DNA from: Elysia marginata
Lineage: Eukaryota; Mollusca; Gastropoda; Plakobranchidae
NCBI GenBank assembly: GCA_019649035.1
Contig: BMAT01009554.1
Coordinates: forward strand, 578,857-603,790
DNA length: 24,934 nucleotides
Direction: 5' to 3'
Shown here: one piece after another, positions 1-11,005 of the stretch
Layout of the letters: every line of letters begins with the position of its first letter
Numbering within the stretch: position 1 is the stretch's first letter
Notes under the pieces: model-generated
The model's database searches: none
What the model saw: the letters and a program-made list of their open reading frames with translations, nothing else
What the model was told of the DNA's origin: nothing
Program-made: the position numbers and the translations under genes

Positions 1-403
1 CTTCTTTTTTCCCTCCCTGTCTTTCTCTTACCAATCTATATCCAAAATCCTACCACCAAGTAATTTTTTATTATAGTGTTAAATAATTATTTCATCGCCT
101 TCTTTTAAAAAAATGTTTTAAAGGGCTTTTTAAAAAAAAGTTGGGAATGAGTAGGCCTAGGTGATGTACTTTTTGAGTAGAGCTCAGAGAGCAAGTTATT
201 TTCAATCATATTTTCCCCAGTCGCGCGACACGGTGTCTCAAGAGGGGTCATCCGCGAATCAGGATTTTCCCGACAGAAGTTAGGACCACCCACTGGCTTT
301 TGACTTGCTTTTCTCCAAGAGTTGGGTTTCTTTCATTAGTATCTTGGCGTTCGGACTACGGGTGACCGCAGCAAGGGGTATAAATGCGGGCTAATTATCA
401 ACA
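1..403. other. Gene-free stretch, no gene recognised
   Basis: The first 35 bases are pyrimidine-rich. Positions 210-290 are richer in CpG than their surroundings, and a TATAAAT word lies near 380-386 within GC-rich flanks. No exon with plausible splice sites or recognisable protein similarity was seen on either strand. Confidence 0.5.
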
Positions 404-418
404 GCCTTCATGTTTATA

Positions 419-720
419 TGTTTGGTGGTTTGAATTTTAACGTCTCTTTTCAACTACAAGGTTATATCAGAGACGGCGCTGGGGACAATTGAAAGCGTGC
501 TGCCACATTGTGATGTAAGCAGCGCTTGCATACACCACACCCAGTCACATAATCGTGACACCGGGCCGACCAGACTTAGCATTAAATCCATAATGCCAGA
601 CACAAGGCGGATCAGCTTGTAATACCAATTTTCCAGTCCTTGGTTTGACTTGGCTGGGGATCGAACTACGCACCTCCCGATCTCTGAGCGAGTGTCTTAT
701 CGCTCGGCCACAGAGCCGGT
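419..720 (-). mobile_element. tRNA-derived SINE with 12-bp target duplication
   Basis: Read on the minus strand, the element starts at 720 with a tRNA-like head: a box A match (TGGCCGAGCGA, 710-700) and a box B match (GTTCGATCCCC, 666-656). The body runs to a tail containing GACGTTAAA and an A-rich run near 420-445, typical of SINE 3' ends that borrow a LINE tail. It is flanked on both sides by TTCATGTTTATA (plus strand 407-418 and 721-732), a 12-base target-site duplication that fixes both ends and gives a length of 302 bases. The anticodon arm pairs poorly, so this is not a working tRNA gene. The SINE family name is not known to me. Confidence 0.75.
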
Positions 721-759
721 TTCATGTTTATACTGAATGTTAAAGTTAAATGCATATCA

Positions 760-778
760 AGAAGAAGAGGAGGAGGAG

Positions 779-816
<38 letters not shown>

Positions 817-866
817 AGAAGAAGAAGAAGAAGAAGAAGAAGAAGAAGAAGAAGAAGAAGAAGAAG
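760..866. repeat. (GAA)n / (GAG)n microsatellite
   Basis: About 107 bases of almost pure AAG/GAA triplets with a GAG-rich start. It creates an apparent poly-glutamate reading frame that is only a by-product of the repeat. Confidence 0.95.
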
Positions 867-1181
867 CCACAGCAGTTAGTGATACGTTACAGTCTAGCAG
901 TGAGCGAGCAACTTGCGTGTGCTAAATAGAACCACCAACACCTAGGCGGTCTCAGTAGCAGACCATTTAGCATGCATTCAGTATAAACATGAAGGCTTTC
1001 TACATTTGCAATTTTGGATAATCGGCCTCGTATTTAGATCCCATCGGTCAATAAGCGCCGCTAGCTACGAGCCACGAAAAATATTTAAACATTGATCACA
1101 GCTCGCAGAAAACTATACACAAGTAACAGAGCCACATAATGGCGAGGATACCGCTTTTGGTGAGGCTGCGATTGTAAGTAG

Positions 1182-1214
1182 CTAGGCCACCGTACGTTCA
1201 GTATGGTGGCCTAG
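1182..1214. repeat. Short hairpin, CTAGGCCACC arms
   Basis: CTAGGCCACC at 1182-1191 faces its exact reverse complement at 1205-1214, and pairing continues inward with one mismatch. The same 10-base word occurs again at 2145-2154 and, inverted, at 5588-5597, so it is a small dispersed motif. Confidence 0.7.
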
Positions 1215-1307
1215 TAAGTAACAATAAAGGATATGTGCGCTCATTTCCGTGGCTCGGCTCTGGTGCTGTTGTGGCTTGGCACAACGCTTTTGGTGCGGAC
1301 AAGCTCT

Positions 1308-1591
1308 CAGGGATGCAAGCGGCCCATGCTCAAAAAGCAGGAAAATTTTACACTCTGTAGGTCCCTAATAGAACTTTTGATGGACCAATTCTAAGAGATA
1401 GATACAACTCTGTACAAGTGGCCACAAAGCTATACAACTAAAAAGCAGTGTTTAATTTTCTATGACTCTTAATTTAGGACGTTTTCTTAACATTTAAGTC
1501 ATAATTTTTTCAAGTTTTCCAGCTTTTTTTATTTAAAGGAAACTGCTAAAAAATCGGAATTCCTGCAAAAATCGGAAAACTTGCATCCCTG
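1308..1591. mobile_element. hAT-like MITE (CAGGGATGCAAG termini)
   Basis: A 284-base element with perfect 12-base terminal inverted repeats, CAGGGATGCAAG at 1308-1319 and its reverse complement at 1580-1591. It is bounded by an identical 7-base direct repeat AAGCTCT at 1301-1307 and 1592-1598, read as the target-site duplication. No coding capacity is visible, so it is non-autonomous. CAGGG ends are common in the hAT superfamily, whose usual duplication is 8 bases. The match here is 7, so the superfamily is an inference. Confidence 0.8.
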
Positions 1592-1598
1592 AAGCTCT

Positions 1599-3300
1599 AA
1601 TAAACTCCTACAGTGTGGTCTCTACGTCAGGGCCTATTCTAAAATAATCACACAAACCAGAACGAGTGAGATAGACGAGATTATGTTGACAGTGATGTTG
1701 CTCAAAACCGGTAGAAATTTCAGGGCAAGCGATCTACTCTGCAGACTGCTTGTCTGTTTGACACGGCAACATCTTTGAAGTAGACAAAAGAATGGCTTGA
1801 TTTGAAGTTCAGAGCTGAAATCATAGAAGGCCCGGGCCTTCGGGGTGTAGGCTAAGTAACCACATGTGAGTAAAAGTTACAATCTTGTTTGATAATGAAT
1901 CCCGAATGGGGCAGTCCATTTGCACAAAGTGCATAATGAACTCTTTCTCCATTCTTTTAACTCTTCAATCAAAAAGTACTCGGCATGTTGAGAAGAACCG
2001 AACACAATCTACCAAACGCGCAATCTCTGAACGAATTGTCACATTTATCGTCCAATGTATTTTAATTACACACAACGATCTATCGTTCGTGATAGGTGCT
2101 TTCAGGTCTCTGCACATAAGTAATAGTACTTCATTGGTCTGGGCCTAGGCCACCGCAATACAGGCCCGTCACACCATCGTGAGTAGATGTCACAAATCTC
2201 TATTATCTTTTAATAACATTTGAGAGGGCCGGCCCGCTCAAATTGAGATCGCTTATATTCTAATTTTACTAAAACTCAAATAGTATGGATCAGTTGAGCC
2301 CTTATGCTCAAGTTTGTTTACTTCTCGCTGCTGGGCTTGTACACTACGAAGACAGATCTGGGCACAAAAGAATGAGATATCAACAATGTTGCAGTCTGGT
2401 CATTACCAGTACCACGTATATTTACATTGAGTTATCTTATTTTGTTTTGACAAAATCAAAATGCCTGCATCCTACTAACTATAAACTAAATGTTGACGTG
2501 AAATAATTAAGGTGTCTCTTTTTTTTTTAATTTGGCCTGCTGACAATAGACAGTGTATGTATGAGTAGGGATTGTATTTGCTTTTCAAACAATTCGCATT
2601 TAGACTTTGAAATTAAATGTCTCTTCTTTAAAACTGAATAGATCAAAATACTCCGAGCACTGATGCTAATTTGTGGGTTCTGATTCTAAAAATGTAATTT
2701 GTTTGAAGGTCCGATAAACATTTGATAACTTTCAGTATTAAAATTTAATTCTCGGCGGCGGCCTAATTTTGGGGAATTCCCGTTGTCTACCGGTCTCTCT
2801 CAAAATCGTTTAATACTATCAGTCAGCTTCTGATCTAAAAAAAAAGTGTTTCCGATTTATCATCCAACCCTGGAATATAGATCAGTTGTTGCACTTACAC
2901 GAACCGATCCATCGCACAACGACAGGTCGTTTCTCAAGTATATGACAGATTGCAAAATTTCAGGTACATGTACCTTTTATACAGCAGTTTACTTTTGCGG
3001 GTGACAGAGCCTGCTTAGTTTGAAGGCCTCTTCATAGTTTTTCATCCACGGTGAAGGGTTTGAACTGAGGCGCATTAAGTTCTAGGCCAAACAGCCCAAA
3101 TGTTTTAAAAAAAACGTGTGTCTTAAAGTCATTTTGATCCATCTTCCGATTCTTGGGGCAGTTAGAACATAGCAATCTTAAAAACATTTTCAGTGAAGGA
3201 CCGGCCCTTCAGACTGACGTTTTAAACACAGACGGTGAGATACGTATTTAGTTTGGGGAAAATGGCCTGGTGTTGAAACTATCTCAATTTTCTTCCTCAC
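1599..3300. other. Gene-free stretch
   Basis: AT-rich unique-looking sequence. It contains one copy of the CTAGGCCACC word (2145-2154) and GC-rich short palindromes such as GGGCCGGCCC near 2227. Short open frames near 1885-2148 and 2285-2506 have no recognisable protein content or convincing splice sites. No gene is called. Confidence 0.5.
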
Positions 3301-3491
3301 ATATTAACCCTTCGCCTCCGGATCTTCCCAACATTTGCGTAAAAGACACCATCCTTGATGTAATAATGATCCTTCCTGAGTATACTTCTGTAGTGAAGCA
3401 TAGTGCAGAGAGCAGATAAACCTGTGATTAATACAACTGTGAGGCAATATATCGATAGTGCGTTCTGCTTCCTTCCACAACACATGCACAT
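3301..3491 (-). CDS. Weak candidate exon: N-terminus of a type II membrane protein
   Basis: On the minus strand an ATG at 3491 opens 63 codons that end at a fair donor (AT|GTGAGG, exon end 3301), leaving two bases of a codon; without splicing the frame stops three bases later. The peptide begins with a short Cys/Arg/Lys-containing stretch (MCMCCGRKQN) and is followed by a 20-residue hydrophobic segment (about residues 11-31), then a basic, Tyr-rich stretch ending near IRRRR. This order resembles the cytoplasmic tail, anchor and stem of Golgi type II enzymes, but I recognise no family. The start codon context is poor and no second exon was found. It may be chance. Confidence 0.2.
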
Positions 3492-6400
3492 AAAATAAAA
3501 TTTAAAAATTATTTCAAATGGAAACACAAGACGGAGTATGCTTAAAAGATTTACAAAAACAAACACACGCAAGGCACCCTCTTGAACATGATTTTAATAA
3601 AAGATGAGATTTCCAAAAGATCAGTGGAACTTTTCTGGACTCAATATCAGTGAGATTCAATCATTGATGCTACCACCTGCCGACTTATTTGCTGTCGTGT
3701 GTTACGAAAATGATTATTTTTTTTAATTGCTTCATGAAATAAAAAAAATGGGATTACCCACTGCCTCTTGAATACAATATTTTAAAGCGTAACATGTTAA
3801 TACCAAACAGACACCTATTTTAGATCTGCTGTTTTTTATAATTTTAAATTTTTTTTATAAAAAGTGATGACATGTAAATTAAAGTCTTTTAAATTTAGGC
3901 CTAGATTATAATTATGGGCTTTTTGGCATTGACTCACAAAAAAAGACGAATCTAAATTAGACACGTCTAATCTCACCCCCCTATTCCAAAAAGTGATCAG
4001 TGCAGTTGAAGAAATTTTCAATAAAGTTGCACCATCATTATACTTTCAGGGCGACTAACTTCAATAGCAGTGTAACAAGATGTACTCTGATTGCGCAGTA
4101 AGTTACACTTTCAAGCTAACCCACTTGTCAACAAGTTTAAAGCTTGAAAAAATCTACAATCAAATTCAACTAGAAAGTGAAAGACGAGACCCAGTTGCCG
4201 TTTTGTACTCCACCAGTTGAAAATCATTGTCCCTACCACCTAGTAGGCCATGACTTGTCTTTGTCGTGTAAAAAGAAGACACCCGGTTTGGAATTTAAAA
4301 CTTTGCGCCTAGCTTGTAGTCTGCGTCGCTCAGCTGGACACTAATGAGACGGCCAGTCCACCGCCGAACTGGGCTGGGGCGCCGTTTGAGTGCCTGGCTG
4401 TGAGCACCGTGTGGGCTCTCCGTCTAGAGCCACGCTCTTCACCTATATAAATAACACGGGATGAGCTTAATGTTTGTTGGTTCCTGTGCTCCTTTTTCGG
4501 TACAAACGGTAAATCGAGCGATGCTTGTTTCCGGCACCATAGATGACTCTTTAAGCCCTTGATCAACGATGCTTTACTTTTTACTTGGAGGATTAATTCA
4601 CTTCAGAAATAGAATTTTAACTCACCAAAAACATCTTTATAGACAAAAGTTGTGAGAACTTGTCTCCGTTACCATTTTCAACGAAAAAAAATTAGAATTT
4701 TGCAACTTAATTTACTATCGGATGAGTGTCTCGAAAAATTTCAGGTTTGTTGAGTTTTCATAAATAGCAGCAGTAGATTTTTCTGCTTCTTCTACATCGC
4801 AATTCAATAATGTTCTTTTCAGATAAAGTCAGATTTTTTGTAGAGTTTTTTTTTAAGGAATCAATTTGGTTTGTTGCAATAAAATTTGCTCGTCATAAAA
4901 GCTGGCTGTATATTTTAAGTGTGTGGTCATGAAATTATGAAAGGTGATGCTAATCAACTTTACAGGTATCTGAATGTCTTGATACAGGCAAGATTTTTTT
5001 TATTTCTATCGAATAATCATTTCCACAAGATAACAACACACTTCGATAAAATCGTCTCACACTGTTACAGTAAAGAGTTTGTATTTCAGATTTTCTGATA
5101 GCTGGTTGATTTTATGTGTCGCTAAATTCTGCAAAAATGTCTGGTGTATTTTATTTTTAAGCCTTGTAATTATTTCGTGTTTACTAATTGTTTCGTTGCT
5201 GTTTTGGGGTGGTTAAGGTGGATGTCTTTATTTTAATTCTCTTTTTCAATGCTGATTAAGTGTACAAATACCAGCAATAGGGTACTGCTTCAGACTATCA
5301 ACCATGACCATCACATGTCCCACCATTCTCTGTCAATAACATAAAAGACGGCACAAAATGAGTTACGCTCTAGGCCTCCTTAAGGACAGGCAGAATACTC
5401 CAACATGAGTAGGAGATGTCATATTGCCTATATGTTACACTATACTTTGTTTTGGGCCGGCCCATAACAGAAAACACTAGTTCAGTCCTCACTTGTCCCA
5501 CCTATACTAAAAACTCAAAAGAGATAAATCATTAGGACTTTCATGCACCAGTTTGTTTACGTTTAGACGGACAGGCCTGTTGAGTATGGTGGCCTAGGTT
5601 ACGGTGTAAACTGAAACTTCTGATAGGTGTACTTTCAGTTTTATTTTCCTGTGGTGGAATGAAGTGGACACATTTGAATTGTCCCAATAGCGTAACTTCA
5701 CTTAGTATGTTCAGAAAATTGATATAGGACAAAAAATTTTTTTGAAAATGTTATTTTCTATTTCGGTTAAAGAAATATATAAAGCAACTAAAACTGTTTA
5801 TAAAATGTGTATTTGTATGTATTGTGTGTGTATATAATGAAAGAAAGAGACACCAAAAATTGAGACGGGCATGTAAACTTAAAAACATAGTGAGCCAAAT
5901 TATAAGAAAAACCATAGTATTGCATAGCTAATTACAAGAAATAAACAAGATATCTTATTATATGGGTTCCAAAAATGTACCATTATTTTAGGACATGGTA
6001 TAGAATTTAACTTTAAAACTGACCATGTAAATAACTAAATGCCTATCCTCAAGTTCCTGAATCCTTGATATAGAAATTTTGATGCTGTATAGAACGTTTT
6101 ACAAATAAAATTTTGATATGATTAATGCTCTGTGCTAAAATCAATGACTTTCTAGTTTCAAAATGGAAGATGAAGTTAATCTTTAATACCACAGCTGATG
6201 TAGAAGTTTCCTTAGTTAATGACACCACTAATTTTCTAAGTGTGAGTCGAAATCTTTAAAATTTTAAAAACATGATGCAATAACATAACAGAGAGGGAAA
6301 CCAACATATGAGAGGGTGAATGAAGCCGACAAGAGAAATGAAGAAAGGAGATTTTCTCCCCTTCTTAATCCAAAAAGAACAACCCTGTGTAGCAGACAAA

Positions 6401-6695
6401 TGGTGGTGTATTTATATAGCTATAAGTAAATATTTCATACCCTCTCGTCCAATACAACAACACCTTTAAAGGTGAAAAATATGACACCTGACTCATACAC
6501 CCTGTTCACGAGACAAATCTAAACATTAAAAGAATAAAATTTTGATTAAAAAAAAAAAAAAAACACAATAAAAATAAATTTGAAATGTAAAAAGTACAAA
6601 AAATGATCTTGCAAAACAGTTTTTTTTTAATTTCTGTTTCTCTTAAATTGAAAAATTAAAACACAAACTAAAAATAAGATGACATGCCTACTTAC
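3492..6695. other. Gene-free stretch, probably part of a long PHF10-like intron
   Basis: About 3.2 kb of AT-rich sequence lying downstream, in the minus-strand direction, of the last visible PHF10-like exon. A GC-richer island at 4325-4450 ends in a TATATAAATA word near 4443-4452. A 16-base A run lies at 6548-6563. A copy of the CTAGGCCACC word lies at 5588-5597. I looked for the next SAY-domain exon here on the minus strand and did not find it. Confidence 0.5.
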
Positions 6696-6779
6696 CTAAA
6701 TCAGACTGAGTTTCTGTGACAACTCCTCTGTCTCGCAAGAAATCCTTTTCTTCTTTGTCACACACACGGCGATCAAGGT
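6696..6779 (-). CDS. PHF10: PHF10-like protein, SAY-domain exon (third visible)
   Basis: An 84-base minus-strand exon with acceptor TTTTTGTCAG before 6779 and donor GTAAGT starting at 6695. It takes one base from the previous exon to make Asp, then reads LDRRVCDKEEKDFL and RDRGVVTETQSDL, and ends on the first base of a codon. From family knowledge this follows vertebrate PHF10 immediately after the FKRKYP motif (PDLERR..., ...VITETQ). The exon continues the SAY domain, which in PHF10/BAF45A and fly SAYP anchors the protein in the PBAF chromatin-remodelling complex. A frame match at both junctions and similarity along the whole exon make the call strong. The following exons (rest of SAY, and the paired PHD fingers) are not in the window, so the next intron exceeds 6.6 kb or runs off the left edge. 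Confidence 0.88.
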   Translation of the reverse strand, partial: TLIAVCVTKKKRISCETEELSQKLSLI

Positions 6780-7955
6780 CTGACAAAAATTTGAAATCAT
6801 GAAAAGGTATACTATAATGTTTACGCCAGTGATTAATTGATTATTTTTTTTTAAAAGGCAAATGCAGTAATTTTTAACCACTACACAGCTGGGTTTTAAT
6901 TTCAAAGTAGACCTATCTCAGAATGTGAAATTAAAAATAGCACTAAATCTAGATGAGAAAACGACAGATTTATGCTGTAAGTTGCCTTCTACTTTATATT
7001 ATTTTTCTGAATAAATGTTTTTTGATGAATAAAACTTAATACTAATAATTATGGTGGTTAACCATAAATTTGTCATGCAAATCCTTAAAATGGCTTGTGC
7101 GGTGCACCCCATTTCAATCAATAGATCTAGAAACTAGATCTGAATACAAATCTTTTCTATTTTGGGAACTATGAGAGAAAAAAAAACAACACAAAACATT
7201 TCTTATCTGTGTTGAATTTCTTTTAAATATTTACAAAATTTATCAATTCATCCTTTGTGTACCTTTATACTTGCATCAGAAAACTTTATGTACAAATAAC
7301 AAACAGACAGATCCATAAATTCTCATAGTTATAAATCTAGTATTAACTCCCTGTTCTGACACACACTGAAATAAAAATTCAGCAGTATAAAAGTTAAGAT
7401 TAGAGACAATGGACTTTTGCAATCTGCTAGAGGCTTTTTGATGAACATAAAAGTTTTTGTATATTTTGAAAAGATGAAAGAATAAAAAGGATTAAAATGT
7501 ATTTTTTTTAATTCCAATGACTTATTATTCAGTTTAAATTGATAGATCCTAATCTATCTGCAGAGATTACAAACTACTAATTAACTAGTATTTTCCAAAT
7601 TGTGAAAATCATGATCAGTAAAACTCTGGTGCCTGTTGACTTTCGAAGTTTCTTTGGTGTGTATGTGTGTGTTTGAAGAAAACCCAAACACGATGAGTGG
7701 CAGACACTGATGACAATAAAATCTCTCATCTTAAAATTATAGGTACAGTGGGAAGTAAATAAAGTAAACTTTTTAAGACCTAAACTAGATCTAGTATATA
7801 CATGAACTTATGACTGGTGAACATCTCCAAATGAAAATAGTCAAGAGACTTATAGAGAGTTTAAAAGTAAAATGAACAGTCTATTGGGGTTGAGTTGGGA
7901 TTCTAAAAGGAATCCATTGCTTCTCATTTGTCATTCATATAGTTCATTTACTTAC
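6780..7955 (-). other. Intron of the PHF10-like gene
   Basis: A 1176-base intron between two in-frame SAY-domain exons with GTAAG donor and CAG acceptor. It is AT-rich and contains several AGATCTAG words (near 7123-7139 and 7787). No other feature was seen. Confidence 0.85.
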
Positions 7956-8080
7956 CAGGATATTTTCTCTTGAAGGATTTTATTTTGAGGTACTCGCTGA
8001 CTTGCTCCTGCAGTAAATGCCATTCCCCACCATCAAGAGGCCATTGATACTCAAACAAATTCTCCGCAGTAAACACTCGT
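7956..8080 (-). CDS. PHF10: PHF10-like protein, start of SAY domain
   Basis: A 125-base minus-strand exon with acceptor TTTCTATAG before 8080 and donor GTAAG at 7955-7951. It completes a Glu codon from the previous exon, encodes 41 residues and leaves one base. The peptide contains [27 protein letters not shown] and SFKRKYP. These match the opening of the SAY domain in PHF10 ([30 protein letters not shown]), so the identification rests on near-continuous similarity across the exon. PHF10/BAF45A is a nuclear subunit of PBAF (SWI/SNF). The domain is needed for complex assembly and activation in the fly homologue SAYP. The flanking exons join in phase on both sides. Confidence 0.93.
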
Positions 8081-8643
8081 CTATAGAAACATTGATAGAA
8101 AATCGGTTAATAACTCCGGACATGTAAAGAGTACAAATTATATCTGTTGCCTTTCAGATTTCTACACATACATAAAAAATCATATTATTATTTAGTATTA
8201 TTACCAGCTTACCCTGATCTTAAAATATTGAGCTTTAAGTTCACAGTATAAAAGTATGACAAAAAGACCTAAAAGTGAAGAATTTTTTAAGAAGCTTTGG
8301 CTTTCCTTAATTTAAATCAACATAATTGCCACTAAAATATATATGTTGAGATTGACCTTTTTCATAATGGCATTAATATAGGTTTATGAGCATTAGAAAA
8401 TATTCACTGCTTCAAGGTACTCTGCTTTAGATCAGGGACATGTGATTGTGCAGAGAGATAAGGTTCGCTTGCAAAGAGCATTATAAAAAATCAATGACAG
8501 AGAAATTAATTTCCAGCTCAATATTAATTGTTAAAAAAATAAAACTAAACTGAGAACAAAAAATACTTTTGCAGCATATCAGTGTAAAAGTAAAATTGCA
8601 GCTTATTTTTTATTGTTATAAAAAGTAACAAAATAACACTTAC
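8081..8643 (-). other. Intron of the PHF10-like gene
   Basis: A 563-base AT-rich intron bounded by a GTAAG donor (8643-8639) and a TATAG acceptor (8081-8085). No separate feature was seen. Confidence 0.88.
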
Positions 8644-9665
8644 TCTCCACCTTCTGATAGACCATCATGGCTAACTCCAATACCCTCCCGAGTTGCCCTA
8701 AATGGCTTTCTGGTAGATGTAGGTGTTGGTGCTTCTGTGTTAGAATCTGATGTTACAGAAACATTAGTGCTATCATCTATGCTTACAGTATGGCTCAAAC
8801 GTATGTCCTCTGTGTCAGTCATTGACATTGACATCTTTGTCTCAGTGTCTGATGCTTCTGAGTCTTTTGTGTCATCAATTTGGAACAGTTTTTTTGGAGG
8901 CAAAGAAGGGTATGTAAAAGACTCTTTCAGTAATGGCTGGTCACTAACTGGAGTTGCATCTAGGCCCATTCTTGTCTCCTCATCTATGTCATACACTTTT
9001 TCTATCCTATGAGCTTGTGGGGTCCGCAGGATATCTGTTGTACTGTCACTTTGACCAGGATCACAGCCCTCATTCAAGTCTGCTGACTTAGCTTGCAGCC
9101 CTTCTAGCTCGATACTGTTGTCACCAGCAGACTTGCCACAACTATCTTCACCTACTTCTCCAAGAAGAGCTCTCTCTACAGCATCATCAATATCTTCAAT
9201 GTTCACACCCTCCATCTGTACAGCTTCAGTTTCAGTTTGTGCTAAAACTTGGTTTTCCTCTGTCTCTGTCAAGCTAGCTTCAACAGGTTCTTTGTTTGAA
9301 GCACTTGTATCAGAATTCTCACAATGCTCCTGCTGGACCACCTTAGCAGAAAAATGTTTGACTTGTGCAGAAAGTTTTGGCTCATTCTCTTGCTCTCCTG
9401 ACCCAGATGGCTCTATGCTATGGCAAGCAGATGCAGATATTTCCGGTTGCACAATTGGATTGCAAGCCTCAAGAAGATCAGTAGTAAGTTCCTTGTGCCC
9501 ATCTGGATAACTGACTACATGAAAAGCTGATGGCTCTGCTGGCTCTTCGACTTTGTTTTCAGTGGTATCTGCTTCATTGACTGATGAAGGTTCTTGGATA
9601 TTTCCTGAAATTTCTTTATTTTCATGTCCAATAGGAACCTCATAGCTTGGAATAGATGGTTTATC
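8644..9665 (-). CDS. PHF10: PHF10-like protein, long acidic N-terminal exon
   Basis: A 1022-base minus-strand exon open in one frame from an acceptor (TTATTTTCAG before 9665) to a GTAAG donor at 8643. It enters in phase 0 and leaves two bases that combine with the next exon into Glu. It encodes 340 residues rich in Glu, Asp, Ser and Thr, with no predicted fold, membrane segment or recognised domain; short basic pieces (STRKPF, TREGIG) lie near the end. No in-frame ATG with upstream start context is needed, since the acceptor shows that an initiator exon lies further right. Human PHF10 has only a short region before the SAY domain, while fly SAYP has a very long one. This exon therefore suggests the longer architecture. 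Splice phase to the SAY exon supports it as part of the same gene. Confidence 0.85.
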
Positions 9666-11005
9666 CTGAAAATAAAATAAATACAGATATCAAAATTTAT
9701 CCAGACAGGTTTTTTTAAGACAAACTGTTATAAATATCTGTTTAAAAAAGAGCAACGGGGAATCAAGCAGAAATTAATTCCATTGGTTTTATTTTACTTT
9801 TGTGTTAGGATACTTGGAAATCACCAAGCAGTCATCTTAGCAATATCAAATTTATTTATAGCCATTTCTTTTTACTCTAATTTTTTAATTTTTTTATATA
9901 TAAAGAAGAAACTGAAAGCGATTGCAAAAGAAGATGACATACATATACTAAAGAGAATCTTCATACAAAGAGATGAATATTTTTAAACAATATAAGGCTG
10001 TTTGCAATATTTATCTCATGAACAATAGTTGCTAGCACAAGGGCTTTGATTAGTTTCCCACCAAGGCAGCGTTGTGGTGCTTTGATTTCAGGGATTTTCC
10101 TATTTGTCTCATTGTCCAGGGCAAATGAGTAGGAAGCCAGAAATTCTTTTTTTGGAAACAAAAAGCCATTTAAAAATCAATGTTTTTCTGCTTTTTCTCC
10201 ACACTTTAAATTAGATAAACTTTAAATATTTGTCCACATATTATTGATAATTTCATAAAAAATTTTTGCCTTGGAATGAAAGCTGAGAAAAATGTCTTGT
10301 TCAAAACAAAAAACACCTTCAAAGAAGAAATCTGCAATATATGACTAATTCATCCTGAAGCGAGACATTTAAACCAATAGGCACATCTAAGTGGAGTTAA
10401 ATTGTTTTTAAATCAATTTTATCATTTTCATGCACCATTAGTATTGTTTGTGGTATTTAAATCTTATTGAAGTATGTGAAATAGTTTCACTTTTGCATAC
10501 ATGTTCTTTTGCTTGTACCATAATTGGTAAAGAGGGTAAATAGATTTTATGGTTCGTTAGGGATTAATTTTTGCTTGCACTTTCAGAGCTACTTCATTAA
10601 AATCTTTTGTTTTTGGAATCAAAACTTAAAAATGACTTTGACTTATGTAGCAAAGGTCACTTTCACAGGCTTGACTTAATAGGGAAATAATGATGTAAAT
10701 AATATAGATAACGACTTAAATGAGGTAGCAACCACCTTAAAATTTTAACCCTTCTGATATTTTGTCTGTTTCCTGCAGAGAGTACAGGGTATAGAAACTA
10801 GAAAGGTATATATACAATAAACCCAGATTCAACCTTCAAATCACAAATGCATAGCACGTTTTTAAACAATTGCTCATTTAAAATTAAATGCTTCTAGAGC
10901 GACTGTGACTGCAGAAATCATGTACTAATGTATCAACCAGTTAAATCAAACATTAGTCAATATTGGCCGAATTAATAAGTTGGTGCGCATATATATTCAC
11001 ATAAA
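9666..11005. other. Gene-free stretch, probable 5' intron or flank of the PHF10-like gene
   Basis: AT-rich sequence upstream (minus strand) of the acidic exon. The missing initiator exon must lie here, in 11457-12784, in the assembly gap or beyond. I found no convincing ATG exon ending in phase 0. Confidence 0.5.

Larger units (their letters stand above)
404..996. repeat. Inverted repeat interrupted by a SINE
   Basis: The right arm at 975-996 is 22 bases and reads, in reverse complement, GCCTTCATGTTTATACTGAATG. The left arm is the same word split in two: 404-418 and 733-739. Between the halves sits a SINE with a duplicated 12-base target, so removing the SINE and one target copy restores a perfect 22-base arm. 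The interior between the arms (740-974) contains the GAA tract. This could be a small foldback or MITE-like element, but no target duplication outside the arms was seen, so its class is unknown. Confidence 0.6.

Noticed and set aside
737..925. Open frame of about 62 codons with a long glutamate run
   Set aside because: It is the GAA microsatellite read in frame inside a repeat; there is no other coding signal.
4634..4690. Minus-strand stretch before a GTGAGT donor (ENGNGDKFSQLL)
   Set aside because: A strong donor and an open frame, but no acceptor AG upstream and no family resemblance; the nearby ATG is in another frame and stops after twelve codons.
8737..9510. Plus-strand open frames opposite the acidic PHF10-like exon
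   Set aside because: They are antisense shadows of a Ser/Glu-rich exon; the minus strand has matching splice sites and phase.
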